Shown here piece after piece: positions 1 to 10,447 of a stretch of DNA of 64,000 bases (position 1 is the stretch's first letter; every line of letters starts with the position of its first letter). The DNA comes from Streptomyces sp. NBC_00490 (lineage in GTDB: Bacteria; Actinomycetota; Actinomycetes; Streptomycetales; Streptomycetaceae): assembly GCF_036013645.1 (NCBI RefSeq), contig NZ_CP107869.1, positions 5,208,001 through 5,272,000 of the forward strand, in the 5' to 3' direction. The notes under the pieces were generated by a model, which did no database searches, was not told the DNA's origin, and saw nothing but the letters and a program-made list of their open reading frames with translations. The translations under genes and the position numbers were made by a program.

Positions 1-205
1 AGTCCCACGGAGTTCTCGCGGAGGAGAAGCAGGTGGTCGCGCGTGCGGTCACACGTTCTACGTCACTTCGTCGTGCGACCTCCCTCTCATCCGGCGCCCC
101 CGGCACAACCGGTGCCCTTAGACTCCCTCGCGTGACACGCCGCGGGCCGGTTGGCAAGATGGCCCGAACGGTCGGCAAGGTGCGGTAACAGGGAGGAAGC
201 GTCTC
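1..205 (+). promoter_or_regulatory. 5' flank of the PAS/receiver protein gene
   Basis: No gene is convincing here. One frame runs open from the window edge to about 187 but its codon use is poor, so I do not call it coding. A -10-like TTAGAC lies near 119-124, which would give a 5' leader of about 75 nt, and a GGGAGG ribosome site at 191-196 serves the GTG at 206. Promoter assignment is tentative. Confidence 0.35.
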
Positions 206-3200
206 GTGAGCAGCAGGCCATCCCGAGGCGCTGCTCGCCTCGCAGCCATACTCGACGCGCTGCCCGACGCGTTGGTCCTGGTCAACGCCAACGGGACCGT
301 CGTGAACGCCAACACCATCGCCCTCGAGGCCTTCGAGTCGCCGGGTACGGCTCTGGTCGGGCGCGGGCTGCTCGATCTGCTGCCCGAGTTCGACTCCAAG
401 CTGATCCCGGGGTCGATGCGGCGGCCGGACCACATGGATCCGCGGGGGCAGACCAAGCCGACGCGGATGATCGCGCGCCGCACCGACGGGGCCGAGTTCC
501 CGGTCGAGGTCACGAGCGCCAACCTCGAGAACGGCCAGCAGGCCTACGACAACTACGGCTACGGCGGCGACGAGCTGCTGATGCTCGTCGTACGGGACCT
601 CACCGGGACCGTCGACACCGAGGCCGAGCTCGCGCGTTCGCAGCGGCAGACCGAGATGATCCTGCGGGCCGCGTCCGAGGGCGTCGTCGGTACCGACACC
701 GACGGGCGGATCGTGCTCGTCAACCCGGCCGCCGCCCAGATACTGGGGTACCGGGCCAGCGACCTCGGCGGCCGCGAGCTGCACGAACTCATGCTGCACT
801 CCCGCGCGGACGGCACCCCGTTCCCGTACGAGGAGTCCCCGCTCGCCGACACCCTGCGCTCCGGGCGCAAGCACCGGGTGCGCGGGCAGGTGGTGTGGTC
901 GAAGAAGGGCGACAAGGTCTCCGTCGACCTGACGACCGCGCCGGTGCGCGACGGTGACCAGCTCGTCGGCGCCGTCATGACCTTCACCGACCGGCGGCCC
1001 TACGACCAGCTCGCCGAGGAGAAGGACGCCGCCGAGCAGCGGCACGCGCAGGAGCTGGAGCGGCTCGCCGAGAAGCACGCCTCCGAGCTGACCGCGCTGC
1101 GCCAGAAGCACATCACCGAGGTCGAGGAGCTCCAGGAGCAGCACGAGGAGGAACTCGCCGCGGGTGAGGAGCGGTACGCCTCCCTCGGGGAGCGGGCGAA
1201 GGACCGCTACGAGGCGCTCGCCGGACGCCACGAGCAGCTCCTCACCCTGCTCGGGGCCTCCCTGCGCGGGCCCCTCGACGAGCTGCGCCGCGAGCTGGCG
1301 GCGCTGGCCGCGGACGACGCCGGGCAGCTGTGGCCCGAGGCCAACCAGGTGCTGCACCATCTGTCCGCCGGGTACTCGCGGATCACCCAGCTCATCGACA
1401 ACGTCCTCGCCTACCAGCGCCTCGACACCGGCACCGACGGCATCACACGGACCAAAGTGATGCTCGACGCCGTCGTCGCGGCGGGTGTCGACGGGGCCGT
1501 GGAGCTCATCGGGCCGGGGCGCGTGCAGTTCGCCGTGCACGCCCCGCCCATCGAGGCCGAGGTCGACCCGCAGCTCCTCGCCCGGGCCCTCGCCCACCTC
1601 GTCGCGGACGTGGCCGGTGTCGACGCGACCGGCAACGCGCCCGTGTCGGCGGGCGGTTACATGGACAACACCGTCGTCGTGGCGGCGGCACAGCGCGGCG
1701 AGGTCGTACGCATCGAGGTGCGCGGGCCGTACGCCGGGGGAGACCCGGTGCACGAGCCGATCGTGCGCGGGATCGTGCGCGCCCACGGTGGTGTGCTGCA
1801 GACGCATGACGTGCCGGGCATGAGCGGGAGCGCCTACGTCCTCGAAGTGCCCATCGGCGGTGGGGCGGGGGCCGTCGCGGCCGTCGGTCCGGCCGCGATC
1901 GAGCCGCCTGCCGGGACCGATGGCGGGGGCGGGCGGCGCAGGGCGCGACGGTCGTCCGTCGACGCGTTCCTGGAGAGCGATGCGCCGGAGGCTTCCGGCG
2001 TCGGCGCGGACGCCGACTCCGACGGGGCCGAGGGCACGCCCACCGGGCGCCGCAGAAGGCGTACGGAGCAGGCTCCGGCCCTTCCCGCGCCGGCCTCGGG
2101 CGTGGAGTCCGGGTCCGGTGGTACCGGTCGGCGGCGGGGCAGGCCGGCCGAGGGCGCCGGTGAGGACGTGGCCGACGGGGTCGACGCGGGCGTGTCCGAG
2201 GGTGCCGTCGTCACGGCCGCCGAGTACGCCGCGGGGACCGCGGCCGTGGGAAGTGGGCTGGGCGGGACCGTGCCGCCGCAGGGTGTGCCCGCGCCCGCGG
2301 AGGGCCGCCGCGCTCTGCAGGAAGCGGGCCCGGGCTCCGGCTCCGGCGAGCAGCACGCGCTGCCGGCGCTGCCCGCCGTCGCGTCCCCCGAGCCCGCGGA
2401 GGGCGGTAACCAGCCGACCGGACGTCGGCGCCGCGCCCTGGCCGCAGCGAACGAGCGGGCCGCCGCGCAGGAAGCCGCGCCCCGCGCGGTGTTCGCCCTG
2501 CCGCCCGCGGACGCGGACCGGGCCGAGGACACCCCGGACGGGCCGAGCGGCGCGCAACAGCCGGCGGCCGCGGCCGGGCAGGGACACGTTCCGGGGCAGG
2601 CACACGTCCCCGGTCAGGCCCACGTTCCCGGGCAGGCGCAGGGCGGTGTGCCGCCGCAGGCACCTGGCGTCCAGGGCGCCGTTCCCGGGCAGTTGCCGGG
2701 TCAGATCGCCGTACCCGCACAGGTGCCGGTCCAGGCCGGTCTTGCCGGGCAGGCGCCCGGTGCGGCCGCCGTACCCGCGCAGGTGCCGGGCGCTCAGGTC
2801 GCCGTCCATGTCCCCGGGCAGGCCGCTCCCGCCGCCGGGCTCGTCGACGACGGTCGGCACGACGCCGTGCCGCACGACCAGTCCGGCGACCACACCCCGC
2901 CGCAGCCGCACCCCGCGTCCGCGCCCACGGGCCGGCGCCGACGGGCCATGGGTACGCCCGCGGAGGCCGGTGGGACGCCCGCGCAGGGGGTTCCGGCGCA
3001 GCAGCAGGGGGTCATGGCACCGCAGGCGACCACCGGGCAGCAGACCGCTCAGCCGGTCCCCGCCCAGGCCGCCCGGCCCGCCGCCGTACCCGCGCAGAAC
3101 GCCAGCGGTCAGACCGCGCTGCCCGCGCAGGCACCCCCCGTCCAGGCACCCTCCGGACACACCCTGGCCGGTCAGCCGCTCCCCGCCGAGGCCGCTCCCG

Positions 3201-4531
3201 GTCAGGCGCCCCAGGCTGCCCCGGCTCCCCAGCCGTGGCCCGCCGACGACAACGCCGTAGCGGCGAACGCCCCGCAGCCCGTGCCGTCCGCCGGCACCCC
3301 GGCCCCCGGCACCACGCTGCCCCCCGAGGCGGCCGCGCAGGCCCGCCCGGCGCAGCCGCTGCCCGCGGAGGCCGCGCCGCCCGTCGACCCGAACTCGACG
3401 CAGGGGCGGGCGATCAGCGTGCGGACGCTGGGGCAGGGCGTGCCGTTCACCCGGCAGGCGGCCCATGTGCAGCAGCCGACGTCGACGCCCGCACCGCACC
3501 AGCCCGGCGGTTCCGGCCGTCGCCGCAAGCTCGGTACCCCGCCCGACCCGGCCGCCGGGCGCCCGCATCCGACGGCCGAGCAGGCCCCGGCGCAGCCCCA
3601 GCCGTCGTTGGCCGGGCAGGCGTCCGCGCAGGCCCAGCCCTCGCTGGCCGGGCAGTCCCGGCTGGCGCAGATGACCGAGGGCACCGGACGGTCGTACGCC
3701 ATAGGCGCACCGGACGAGAACGCCGCCGAGGGTCCCGAGCCGCTGGACGGCCCCGGTGGGGCCGTCGAGATCGCGGACACCCCGCGGCCACAGCCCATGG
3801 ACGACGAACTGCCCCCGGAGCCGCTGGACAACCCGCGCCGGCTGCTGGTGTGGCCCGCGCCGGACGTCACCACGCAGCAGGCGCTCAGCGACCGCGGCTA
3901 CCGGCCCGTCATCGTGCACTCGCGCGAGGAGGTCGACGCGCAGATCGCCGCGTTCCCGGCCGCGCTGTTCGTGGACCCGCTGACCGGGCCGATCACCCGG
4001 ACCGCGCTGCAGTCGCTGCGGCAGGCCGCGGTGGCCGCCTCGGTGCCGGTGATGGTGACCGCGGGGCTCGGACAGGCGACGCGCGAGGCGGCGTACGGCG
4101 CCGACCCCGCCGTACTGCTGAAGGCCCTGGCCCCGCGCGACAGCGAGCAGCACCCGCCGCGCGTGCTGCTGATCGAGGAACACGCGGAGATCGCGCTGGC
4201 GCTGACCGCGACGCTGGAACGGCGCGGGATGCAGGTGGCGCGGGCCGCGAGCGACGCGGACGCGGTGGCGCTGGCGGGGCAGTTCCGGCCGAACCTGGTC
4301 GTGATGGATCTGCACCAGGTGCACCGCCGCCAGGCCGGCATCGTCGACTGGCTCCGCGCGAACGGGCAGCTCAACCGCACCCCGCTCGTCGTCTACACCG
4401 CCGCCGTCGACCAGGCGGACCTGCCGCGGCTGGCGTCCGGCGAGACGGTGCTGTTCCTGGCGGAGCGGTCCACCAGTGGTGAGGTGCAGTCGCGGATCGT
4501 GGATCTGCTGGCACGGATCGGCACGAACTAG
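206..4531 (+). CDS. PAS domain pseudo-histidine kinase with tandem receiver-like domains
   Basis: A 1441-residue cytoplasmic signalling protein starting at GTG behind GGGAGG. It has two PAS domains (about 10-140 and 150-265), a charged coiled coil (268-345), a HisKA-like segment whose usual HELRTPL motif reads LGASLRGPL so the phospho-His is absent, and a HATPase-like fold (415-550) without an Asn box. A disordered Pro/Ala/Gln linker (555-1200) follows, with HVPGQA repeats and six Arg-rich TGRRRR-like motifs. Two receiver-like domains end it (1210-1312 and 1318-1438). The last keeps the acceptor (VVMDLH) but has AER where the conserved Lys is expected. It is probably a scaffold or sensor rather than an active kinase; ligand and partner are unknown. 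No membrane segment is seen. Confidence 0.8.
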   Translation: MSSRPSRGAARLAAILDALPDALVLVNANGTVVNANTIALEAFESPGTALVGRGLLDLLPEFDSKLIPGSMRRPDHMDPRGQTKPTRMIARRTDGAEFPVEVTSANLENGQQAYDNYGYGGDELLMLVVRDLTGTVDTEAELARSQRQTEMILRAASEGVVGTDTDGRIVLVNPAAAQILGYRASDLGGRELHELMLHSRADGTPFPYEESPLADTLRSGRKHRVRGQVVWSKKGDKVSVDLTTAPVRDGDQLVGAVMTFTDRRPYDQLAEEKDAAEQRHAQELERLAEKHASELTALRQKHITEVEELQEQHEEELAAGEERYASLGERAKDRYEALAGRHEQLLTLLGASLRGPLDELRRELAALAADDAGQLWPEANQVLHHLSAGYSRITQLIDNVLAYQRLDTGTDGITRTKVMLDAVVAAGVDGAVELIGPGRVQFAVHAPPIEAEVDPQLLARALAHLVADVAGVDATGNAPVSAGGYMDNTVVVAAAQRGEVVRIEVRGPYAGGDPVHEPIVRGIVRAHGGVLQTHDVPGMSGSAYVLEVPIGGGAGAVAAVGPAAIEPPAGTDGGGGRRRARRSSVDAFLESDAPEASGVGADADSDGAEGTPTGRRRRRTEQAPALPAPASGVESGSGGTGRRRGRPAEGAGEDVADGVDAGVSEGAVVTAAEYAAGTAAVGSGLGGTVPPQGVPAPAEGRRALQEAGPGSGSGEQHALPALPAVASPEPAEGGNQPTGRRRRALAAANERAAAQEAAPRAVFALPPADADRAEDTPDGPSGAQQPAAAAGQGHVPGQAHVPGQAHVPGQAQGGVPPQAPGVQGAVPGQLPGQIAVPAQVPVQAGLAGQAPGAAAVPAQVPGAQVAVHVPGQAAPAAGLVDDGRHDAVPHDQSGDHTPPQPHPASAPTGRRRRAMGTPAEAGGTPAQGVPAQQQGVMAPQATTGQQTAQPVPAQAARPAAVPAQNASGQTALPAQAPPVQAPSGHTLAGQPLPAEAAPGQAPQAAPAPQPWPADDNAVAANAPQPVPSAGTPAPGTTLPPEAAAQARPAQPLPAEAAPPVDPNSTQGRAISVRTLGQGVPFTRQAAHVQQPTSTPAPHQPGGSGRRRKLGTPPDPAAGRPHPTAEQAPAQPQPSLAGQASAQAQPSLAGQSRLAQMTEGTGRSYAIGAPDENAAEGPEPLDGPGGAVEIADTPRPQPMDDELPPEPLDNPRRLLVWPAPDVTTQQALSDRGYRPVIVHSREEVDAQIAAFPAALFVDPLTGPITRTALQSLRQAAVAASVPVMVTAGLGQATREAAYGADPAVLLKALAPRDSEQHPPRVLLIEEHAEIALALTATLERRGMQVARAASDADAVALAGQFRPNLVVMDLHQVHRRQAGIVDWLRANGQLNRTPLVVYTAAVDQADLPRLASGETVLFLAERSTSGEVQSRIVDLLARIGTN

Positions 4532-4538
4532 GGCTCCG

Positions 4539-4592
4539 AAAAGCCGTACGCCGGGCGGGACTTGGGTGTCCTGCCCGGCGTACGGCTTTTTT
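4539..4592. terminator. bidirectional rho-independent terminator
   Basis: Perfect 18-bp arms, 4539-4556 and 4573-4590, with an A-run on the left and a T-run on the right, sit between the convergent PAS protein and acyl-CoA ligase genes. The stem can extend four further pairs, leaving an 8-nt loop. The A4/T6 flanks make it usable in both directions. Confidence 0.92.
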
Positions 4593-4609
4593 ACGATTCC
4601 TCGTACGGG

Positions 4610-6265
<1,656 letters not shown>

Positions 6266-6324
6266 GGCGTCCTCCCGGGGCGACATTGCCTACGCGGTGG
6301 TAAGGGCTGGGGCTGATTCTGCTC

Positions 6325-6342
6325 ACATACCACGCGGTATGT
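6325..6342. promoter_or_regulatory. palindromic operator upstream of acyl-CoA ligase
   Basis: ACATACC-ACGC-GGTATGT has perfect 7-bp arms; one more matching pair can be added with one mismatch on each side. It lies about 60 nt upstream of the chosen ligase start. The size and symmetry suit a TetR-type regulator of acyl-CoA metabolism, but no such regulator gene is in the window. The rest of 6343-6716 holds no gene I can support. Confidence 0.6.
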
Positions 6343-6716
6343 CACTAGGCAGCGGTGATCGATCACGTCACGTTGCGTTCACAGTGCTGTGCGGCTAACG
6401 GGGAGACCTCACTGCCGTTCTCAGGGCCGGAGGAGGATCTCCCGTCGCTCGGCTAACAGTTGACGCAACGGCTGGTGACGGTCGCCCGGGTACTTCGGCC
6501 GGACGAGCCGGACGAGGGCCGGCACCGGATAGCCGGAACGGCCGGAACGGCTGTGACCGCCCCCGCGGTCCGGGCCCGGATTCGCCCCCGCGGTCCAGGT
6601 CGGCGCGGTCGAAGCAGTTTGCCGTGCCCGGGGCGCCTCCCTGGCGGGGCCAGGCCCGAACCGTGCGAGGCAGCCGCCCGCTCCAGCGCCGCGCACACGC
6701 GACGGGGGTAGCCGCC

Positions 6717-7283
6717 CTAGCGGGCCAGCCCCAGCTCCGGGTCCTCCCGCAGCTTGCCCAGCGCCCGGGACACCGCCGACTTCACCGTGCCCACCGACAC
6801 CCCGAGCACCTCGGCCGTCTGGACCTCGCTCAGATCCTCGTAGTACCTGAGGACGACCATCGCCCGCTGCCGGGCCGGCAGCTTCGTGATCGCCCGCCAC
6901 ATCGCGTCGTGCAGCGCCTGCTGCTCGGCCGGGTCGTCCCCGCCGGGCGTCAGCTCGGGCTCCGGGATCTCGTCGGTCGCGAACTCGTCCACCTTGCGCT
7001 TGCGCCACTGCGATGTACGCGTGTTGAGCAGCGCCCGACGCACATAACCGTCCAGCGCCCGGTGGTCCTCGATCCGCTCCCAGGCCACATAGGTCTTGGC
7101 GAGCGCGGTCTGCAGCAGGTCCTCCGCGTCGCACGGGTTCGCGGTCAGCGACCGGGCGGTACGCAGCAGCACCGGCTGGCGGGCCTTCACATACGACGAG
7201 AAGGAGGGGTACGTCGCGTGCGGGCGGGTCAGCCTCGCCGGTACCGCGACGTCCGATGCGCTGGTGCAGACGGGTGTGGTCAT
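6717..7283 (-). CDS. ECF RNA polymerase sigma factor, SigE family
   Basis: A 188-residue group IV sigma factor. Region 2 spans about residues 28-95 (FSSYVKARQPVLLRTARSL, then DAEDLLQTAL). Region 4 spans about 125-185 (LPARQRAMVVLRYYEDLS, then a helix-turn-helix VLGVSVGTVKSAVSRAL). No anti-sigma factor or sensor is adjacent, which is common in the SigE-like family; the neighbours are acyl-CoA genes read the same way with 185-450 bp gaps, so it is probably monocistronic. The ATG at 7283 has only a weak ribosome site. Region 7284-7468 upstream is G-rich and has no gene. Target promoters cannot be inferred. Confidence 0.9.
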   Translation of the reverse strand: MTTPVCTSASDVAVPARLTRPHATYPSFSSYVKARQPVLLRTARSLTANPCDAEDLLQTALAKTYVAWERIEDHRALDGYVRRALLNTRTSQWRKRKVDEFATDEIPEPELTPGGDDPAEQQALHDAMWRAITKLPARQRAMVVLRYYEDLSEVQTAEVLGVSVGTVKSAVSRALGKLREDPELGLAR

Positions 7284-7468
7284 GGCTCCACGCTAGGAGC
7301 GAGGAGGCCTCCCGCTCATCGGCCGCAGGTCCCGAAGCCGCCTCCGCCTCAGGTTGTAGGGGTGGGGGTGGCTCCACCTCCTGTGGGTGGACGAGGGGGT
7401 GGGGACTACTGCGGGACGACCCCTGAGAGGTACACCCGTCCTCGCAGACGGGCCCGCCTTCCGAGGGT

Positions 7469-8635
7469 TCAGCCGTCCCCGGAGAGCACCAGCCCCGAGG
7501 TGGGCACTCCCGTCCCCGCCGTGACCAGGACCCGGTCCGCGCCGGATATCCGGTTCACCGCCGTTCCCCGTATCTGACGTACTCCCTCCGCGATCCCGTT
7601 CATCCCGTGCAGATACGCCTCCCCCAGCTGTCCTCCGTGTGTGTTCAGCGGCAACCGCTCCCCGGCCACGAAGTCCGCCGCCTCCCCCTTCCCGCAGAAC
7701 CCGAACTCCTCCAGCTGCATCAGCACGAACGGCGTGAAGTGGTCGTACAGGATCCCCACGTCGATGTCGGCCGGCGTGAGCCCCGAGGTGCGCCACAACT
7801 GGCGGGCCACGACCCCCATCTCCGGCAGGCCCGTCAGGTCGTCGCGGTAGAAGCTGGTCATCTGCTCCTGGGCCCGACCCGCTCCCTGGGCAGCCGCGGC
7901 CACGACCGCCGGCGCGTTCGGCAGATCACGTGCCCGCTCCAGGGACGTGACGACGAGGGCCTGGGCGCCGTCCGTCTCCTGGCAGCAGTCGAGCAGACGG
8001 AGCGGCTCGACGATCCAGCGTGAGGCGGCGTGGTCGGCGAGGGTGATCGGACGGTCGTGGAAGTACGCCGCCGGGTTGGTCGCCGCGTGTCTGCGGGCGG
8101 TCACGGCCACCTGCCCGAAGGCTTCCGGGGTCAGACCATAGGTGTGCAGATAACGCTGGGCCGCCATCGCCACCCAGGACGCCGGGGTGAGCAGCCCGAA
8201 CGGCAGGGACCACCCGAGCGCGACCCCCTCCGCCGAGGGCTCCCGGTGCTGCACCCCCGAGCCGAAGCGACGCCCCGACCGTTCGTTGAAGGCGCGGTAG
8301 CAGACCACCACCTCGGCCACGCCCGTCGCCACCGCCAGCGCCGCCTGCTGGACCGTCGCACAGGCCGCTCCGCCGCCGTAGTGGACGCGGGAGAAGAAGG
8401 ACAGCTCACCCATCCCGCAGGCCTGGGCCACGGTGATCTCCGGGTTGGTGTCCATCGTGAACGTCACCATCCCGTCCACGTCGGCCGGCGTCAGCCCCGC
8501 GTCGTCCAGCGCGGCCCGCACCGCCTCCACGGCGAGCTTCAGCTCACTGCGGCCCGAGTCCTTGGAGAACTCGGTGGCACCGATGCCGACGATCGCCGAC
8601 CGCCCGCCGAGGGTGTCCCGGGTACGGACGCTCAT
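7469..8635 (-). CDS. thiolase-fold aldolase, Ltp2-like lipid-transfer protein
   Basis: A 388-residue thiolase-superfamily protein of the SCP-x/lipid-transfer group. Instead of a thiolase catalytic set it has the two tyrosine contexts of the Ltp2 retro-aldolases, YDHFTP near residue 297 and EAYLHGMNG near 340. In Mycobacterium Ltp2 cleaves the propanoyl side chain of a steroid-CoA, working with ChsH2. The start codon overlaps the stop of the MaoC-like gene by ATGA, so translation is coupled. Gene order and families match the actinobacterial chsH2-chsH1-ltp2 set. Substrate in this organism is unknown; a generic acetyl-CoA acetyltransferase label would probably be wrong. Confidence 0.82.
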   Translation of the reverse strand: MSVRTRDTLGGRSAIVGIGATEFSKDSGRSELKLAVEAVRAALDDAGLTPADVDGMVTFTMDTNPEITVAQACGMGELSFFSRVHYGGGAACATVQQAALAVATGVAEVVVCYRAFNERSGRRFGSGVQHREPSAEGVALGWSLPFGLLTPASWVAMAAQRYLHTYGLTPEAFGQVAVTARRHAATNPAAYFHDRPITLADHAASRWIVEPLRLLDCCQETDGAQALVVTSLERARDLPNAPAVVAAAAQGAGRAQEQMTSFYRDDLTGLPEMGVVARQLWRTSGLTPADIDVGILYDHFTPFVLMQLEEFGFCGKGEAADFVAGERLPLNTHGGQLGEAYLHGMNGIAEGVRQIRGTAVNRISGADRVLVTAGTGVPTSGLVLSGDG

Positions 8636-9099
8636 CGGGCACCTCCTGGGGCCGTCCCCGAGGCCGTCTCCGAGGCCGTCCCCGAGCGCGTCTGCGGCGG
8701 CACAACCTGCGGCGCGTCCGGCGGGACGGTGACGGTCACCGTGCCGGTGACATGTCTGCCGACGCCGTTCTCCCCAACCACGCGGACGGTCGCGGTGTCG
8801 CCTTCGACCTCCTCGACCGTGCCCGTCAACACCATGGTGTCTCCCGGGTAGTTGGGGGCGCCCAGACGGATCGCGACGCGGCGGAGCTCGGCCGTGGGAC
8901 CGAAATGGTCCGTGATGTAGCGGCCGACGATGCCGTTGGTCGTCAGGATGTTCATGAAGATGTCGGGGGAGCCCTTCTGCCGGGCCGACTCCGCGTCGTG
9001 GTGGACGTCCTGGTAGTCGCGGGAGGCGACGGCGCCGGCGACGATCAGCGTGCGGGTGACCGGGATCTCCAGCGAGGGGAGCTGCTCACCGACGTGCAT
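8632..9099 (-). CDS. MaoC-like enoyl-CoA hydratase subunit, ChsH1-like
   Basis: A 155-residue single hot-dog domain protein. The hydratase-2 signature is in variant form, SRDYQDVHHDAESA near residue 30, followed by DIFMNILTTNG, which resembles ChsH1 more than ordinary R-specific hydratases. ChsH1 forms a heteromer with the MaoC-like N-terminus of ChsH2, and a ChsH2-like protein is encoded immediately upstream with a 14-bp overlap. The tail after residue 130 is a low-complexity Ser/Ala/Thr stretch. It would hydrate an enoyl-CoA to the substrate used by the Ltp2-like aldolase. Confidence 0.8.
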   Translation of the reverse strand: MHVGEQLPSLEIPVTRTLIVAGAVASRDYQDVHHDAESARQKGSPDIFMNILTTNGIVGRYITDHFGPTAELRRVAIRLGAPNYPGDTMVLTGTVEEVEGDTATVRVVGENGVGRHVTGTVTVTVPPDAPQVVPPQTRSGTASETASGTAPGGAR

Positions 9100-10036
9100 G
9101 GGACTCCTCCTCGTGCGACCCCTTCCCGTACAGGCCTTCCTCGGCCCGGAAGACCGGGAGCACCAACTCCTCGTCGTACTCCTTGAATTCGAGCCGCACG
9201 GGCATGCCGATCCGCACCTTGTCGTACGGCACCCCGGTCACATTGCTGATCATGCGCACGCCTTCCGTGAGCTCTATCAGGCCGACCGCGTACGGAGGGT
9301 CGAAGGCCGGGAAGGGCGGGTGGTGCATGACGACGTACGAATGGACCGTGCCGGTGCCGCTCGCCTCGACGGTGTCCCACTCCGGGTGTCCGCAGGTGTT
9401 GCAGCCGGGCAGCCAGGGGTGGCGCAGGGTGCCGCAGGCGGTGCAGCGCTGGATGAGGAGGCGGTGTTCGCGGACGCCTTCCCAGAAGCCGGCGTTGTCG
9501 CGGTTGATGACGGGGCGGGGGCGGCGGGGTGTCTGGTCCGGCTGCCGCTGTCGCGCGGACGCGGGGGCGTATTTGAGGATGCGGAAGCGGTGGGTGCCGG
9601 CGAGGTCGGGGCCGACGCGGATGTCCATACGGGTCGTGACGAAGTGACCCGTGCCGAGCTTCGTCGTCTTGCGGGGCGACACCGACTCGATCACCGCGTC
9701 GAAGGTGATCTCGTCGCCGGGGCGCAGGGGGCGGATGTACTCCTGCTCGCAGTCGGTGGCGACGACCGAGGTGCAGCCCACCTCGTCGAGGAGGGTGAGC
9801 AGTTCGTCGTAGGCCGACGAACGGTCCGTATGTCCGGAGAGGCCGCCCATCGTCCAGGCCTGGAGCATGGTGGGCGGGGCGATGGCGTCCGGGCCGGAGT
9901 AGGCCGGGTTGGTGTCGCCCATGGCCTCGCACCAGTGCCTGATCATGGGCGCGTTGACGGGGTCCTTGCCGGCGCCGGAGACGGCGGCGGGCCGGCCCTC
10001 GTACGTCTTCAGTCGCTGCTCCAGTTCGTCGGCCAT
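9086..10036 (-). CDS. MaoC-N/DUF35 OB-fold protein, ChsH2-like
   Basis: A 316-residue two-domain protein. Residues 1 to about 160 form a MaoC-type hot-dog (CEAMGDTNPAYSG, then APPTMLQAW). The C-terminal half is a DUF35 unit: a rubredoxin-like zinc ribbon with two Cys pairs (CTAC and CNTC), followed by an OB-fold. This matches ChsH2, whose first half pairs with ChsH1 and whose DUF35 half activates Ltp2. I use ATG 10036 because GGGGGAGG precedes it; a GTG at 10090 lacks a ribosome site and adds a low-complexity charged stretch. It is first in a three-gene overlapping operon behind a TTGACA promoter and a TetR-like operator. Confidence 0.82.
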   Translation of the reverse strand: MADELEQRLKTYEGRPAAVSGAGKDPVNAPMIRHWCEAMGDTNPAYSGPDAIAPPTMLQAWTMGGLSGHTDRSSAYDELLTLLDEVGCTSVVATDCEQEYIRPLRPGDEITFDAVIESVSPRKTTKLGTGHFVTTRMDIRVGPDLAGTHRFRILKYAPASARQRQPDQTPRRPRPVINRDNAGFWEGVREHRLLIQRCTACGTLRHPWLPGCNTCGHPEWDTVEASGTGTVHSYVVMHHPPFPAFDPPYAVGLIELTEGVRMISNVTGVPYDKVRIGMPVRLEFKEYDEELVLPVFRAEEGLYGKGSHEEESHARR

Positions 10037-10141
10037 GGCCTCCCCCTCGTCCTCGTGGTCCCGTTCGTCCCGCCCGTTTCGTATCGACACTTCTGGTACA
10101 CCGCTGCCGCCGCCGGGGTTCCCACCAATCCGACGAAGATT

Positions 10142-10174
10142 TCTGACTGTCCGTCAGATAACGTGCACTGTCAA
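10142..10174 (-). promoter_or_regulatory. promoter with overlapping TetR-type operator for the ChsH2/Ltp2-like operon
   Basis: On the minus strand a consensus -35, TTGACA (10169-10174), is followed after about 17 nt by a GACAGT -10-like hexamer. That hexamer lies inside the inverted repeat TCTGACTGTCCGTCAGA (10142-10158), which has perfect 6-bp arms and a 5-nt centre. A repressor bound there would block RNA polymerase. Confidence 0.65.
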
Positions 10175-10205
10175 GGCGGATGGTCACGGGCCCGGACGGA
10201 GTGAT

Positions 10206-10332
10206 CAGGTCCCGGCCGGAGCTGGCAGGTCCGGCCGTAGTCGACAGGTCCGGCCAGGGTTGGGAGCCCCGGCCGAAATCGCAGGCCCGCCCCCGGCATC
10301 CGCGGCCAGGCCCACCCCCGGCATCCGTGGCC
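10206..10332. repeat. two short direct-repeat sets in a non-coding stretch
   Basis: CAGGTCCGGCC or a one-base variant occurs three times at 10206, 10226 and 10245, every 19-20 nt. A second unit around CCCCCGGCATCCGYGGCC occurs twice, 26 nt apart (about 10289 and 10315). The 10175-10447 interval has no gene. Helical spacing of the first set could suit protein binding, but it may be simple tandem slippage. Confidence 0.5.
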
Positions 10333-10447
10333 GTACGCACAAACGCCTGCGCGGCGATGTCGAAGCACCGCCGCGCAGACGCGTCACACCCCATGAAGCA
10401 CACCTGGTCGGAGACCGGGGCCACCGCCTGGGCGGCGGCTCCTCAGC

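Noticed and set aside
1..190. Open frame from the window edge to about 187
   Set aside because: The codon pattern is not coding-like and no family is recognisable, so I left it as upstream flank.
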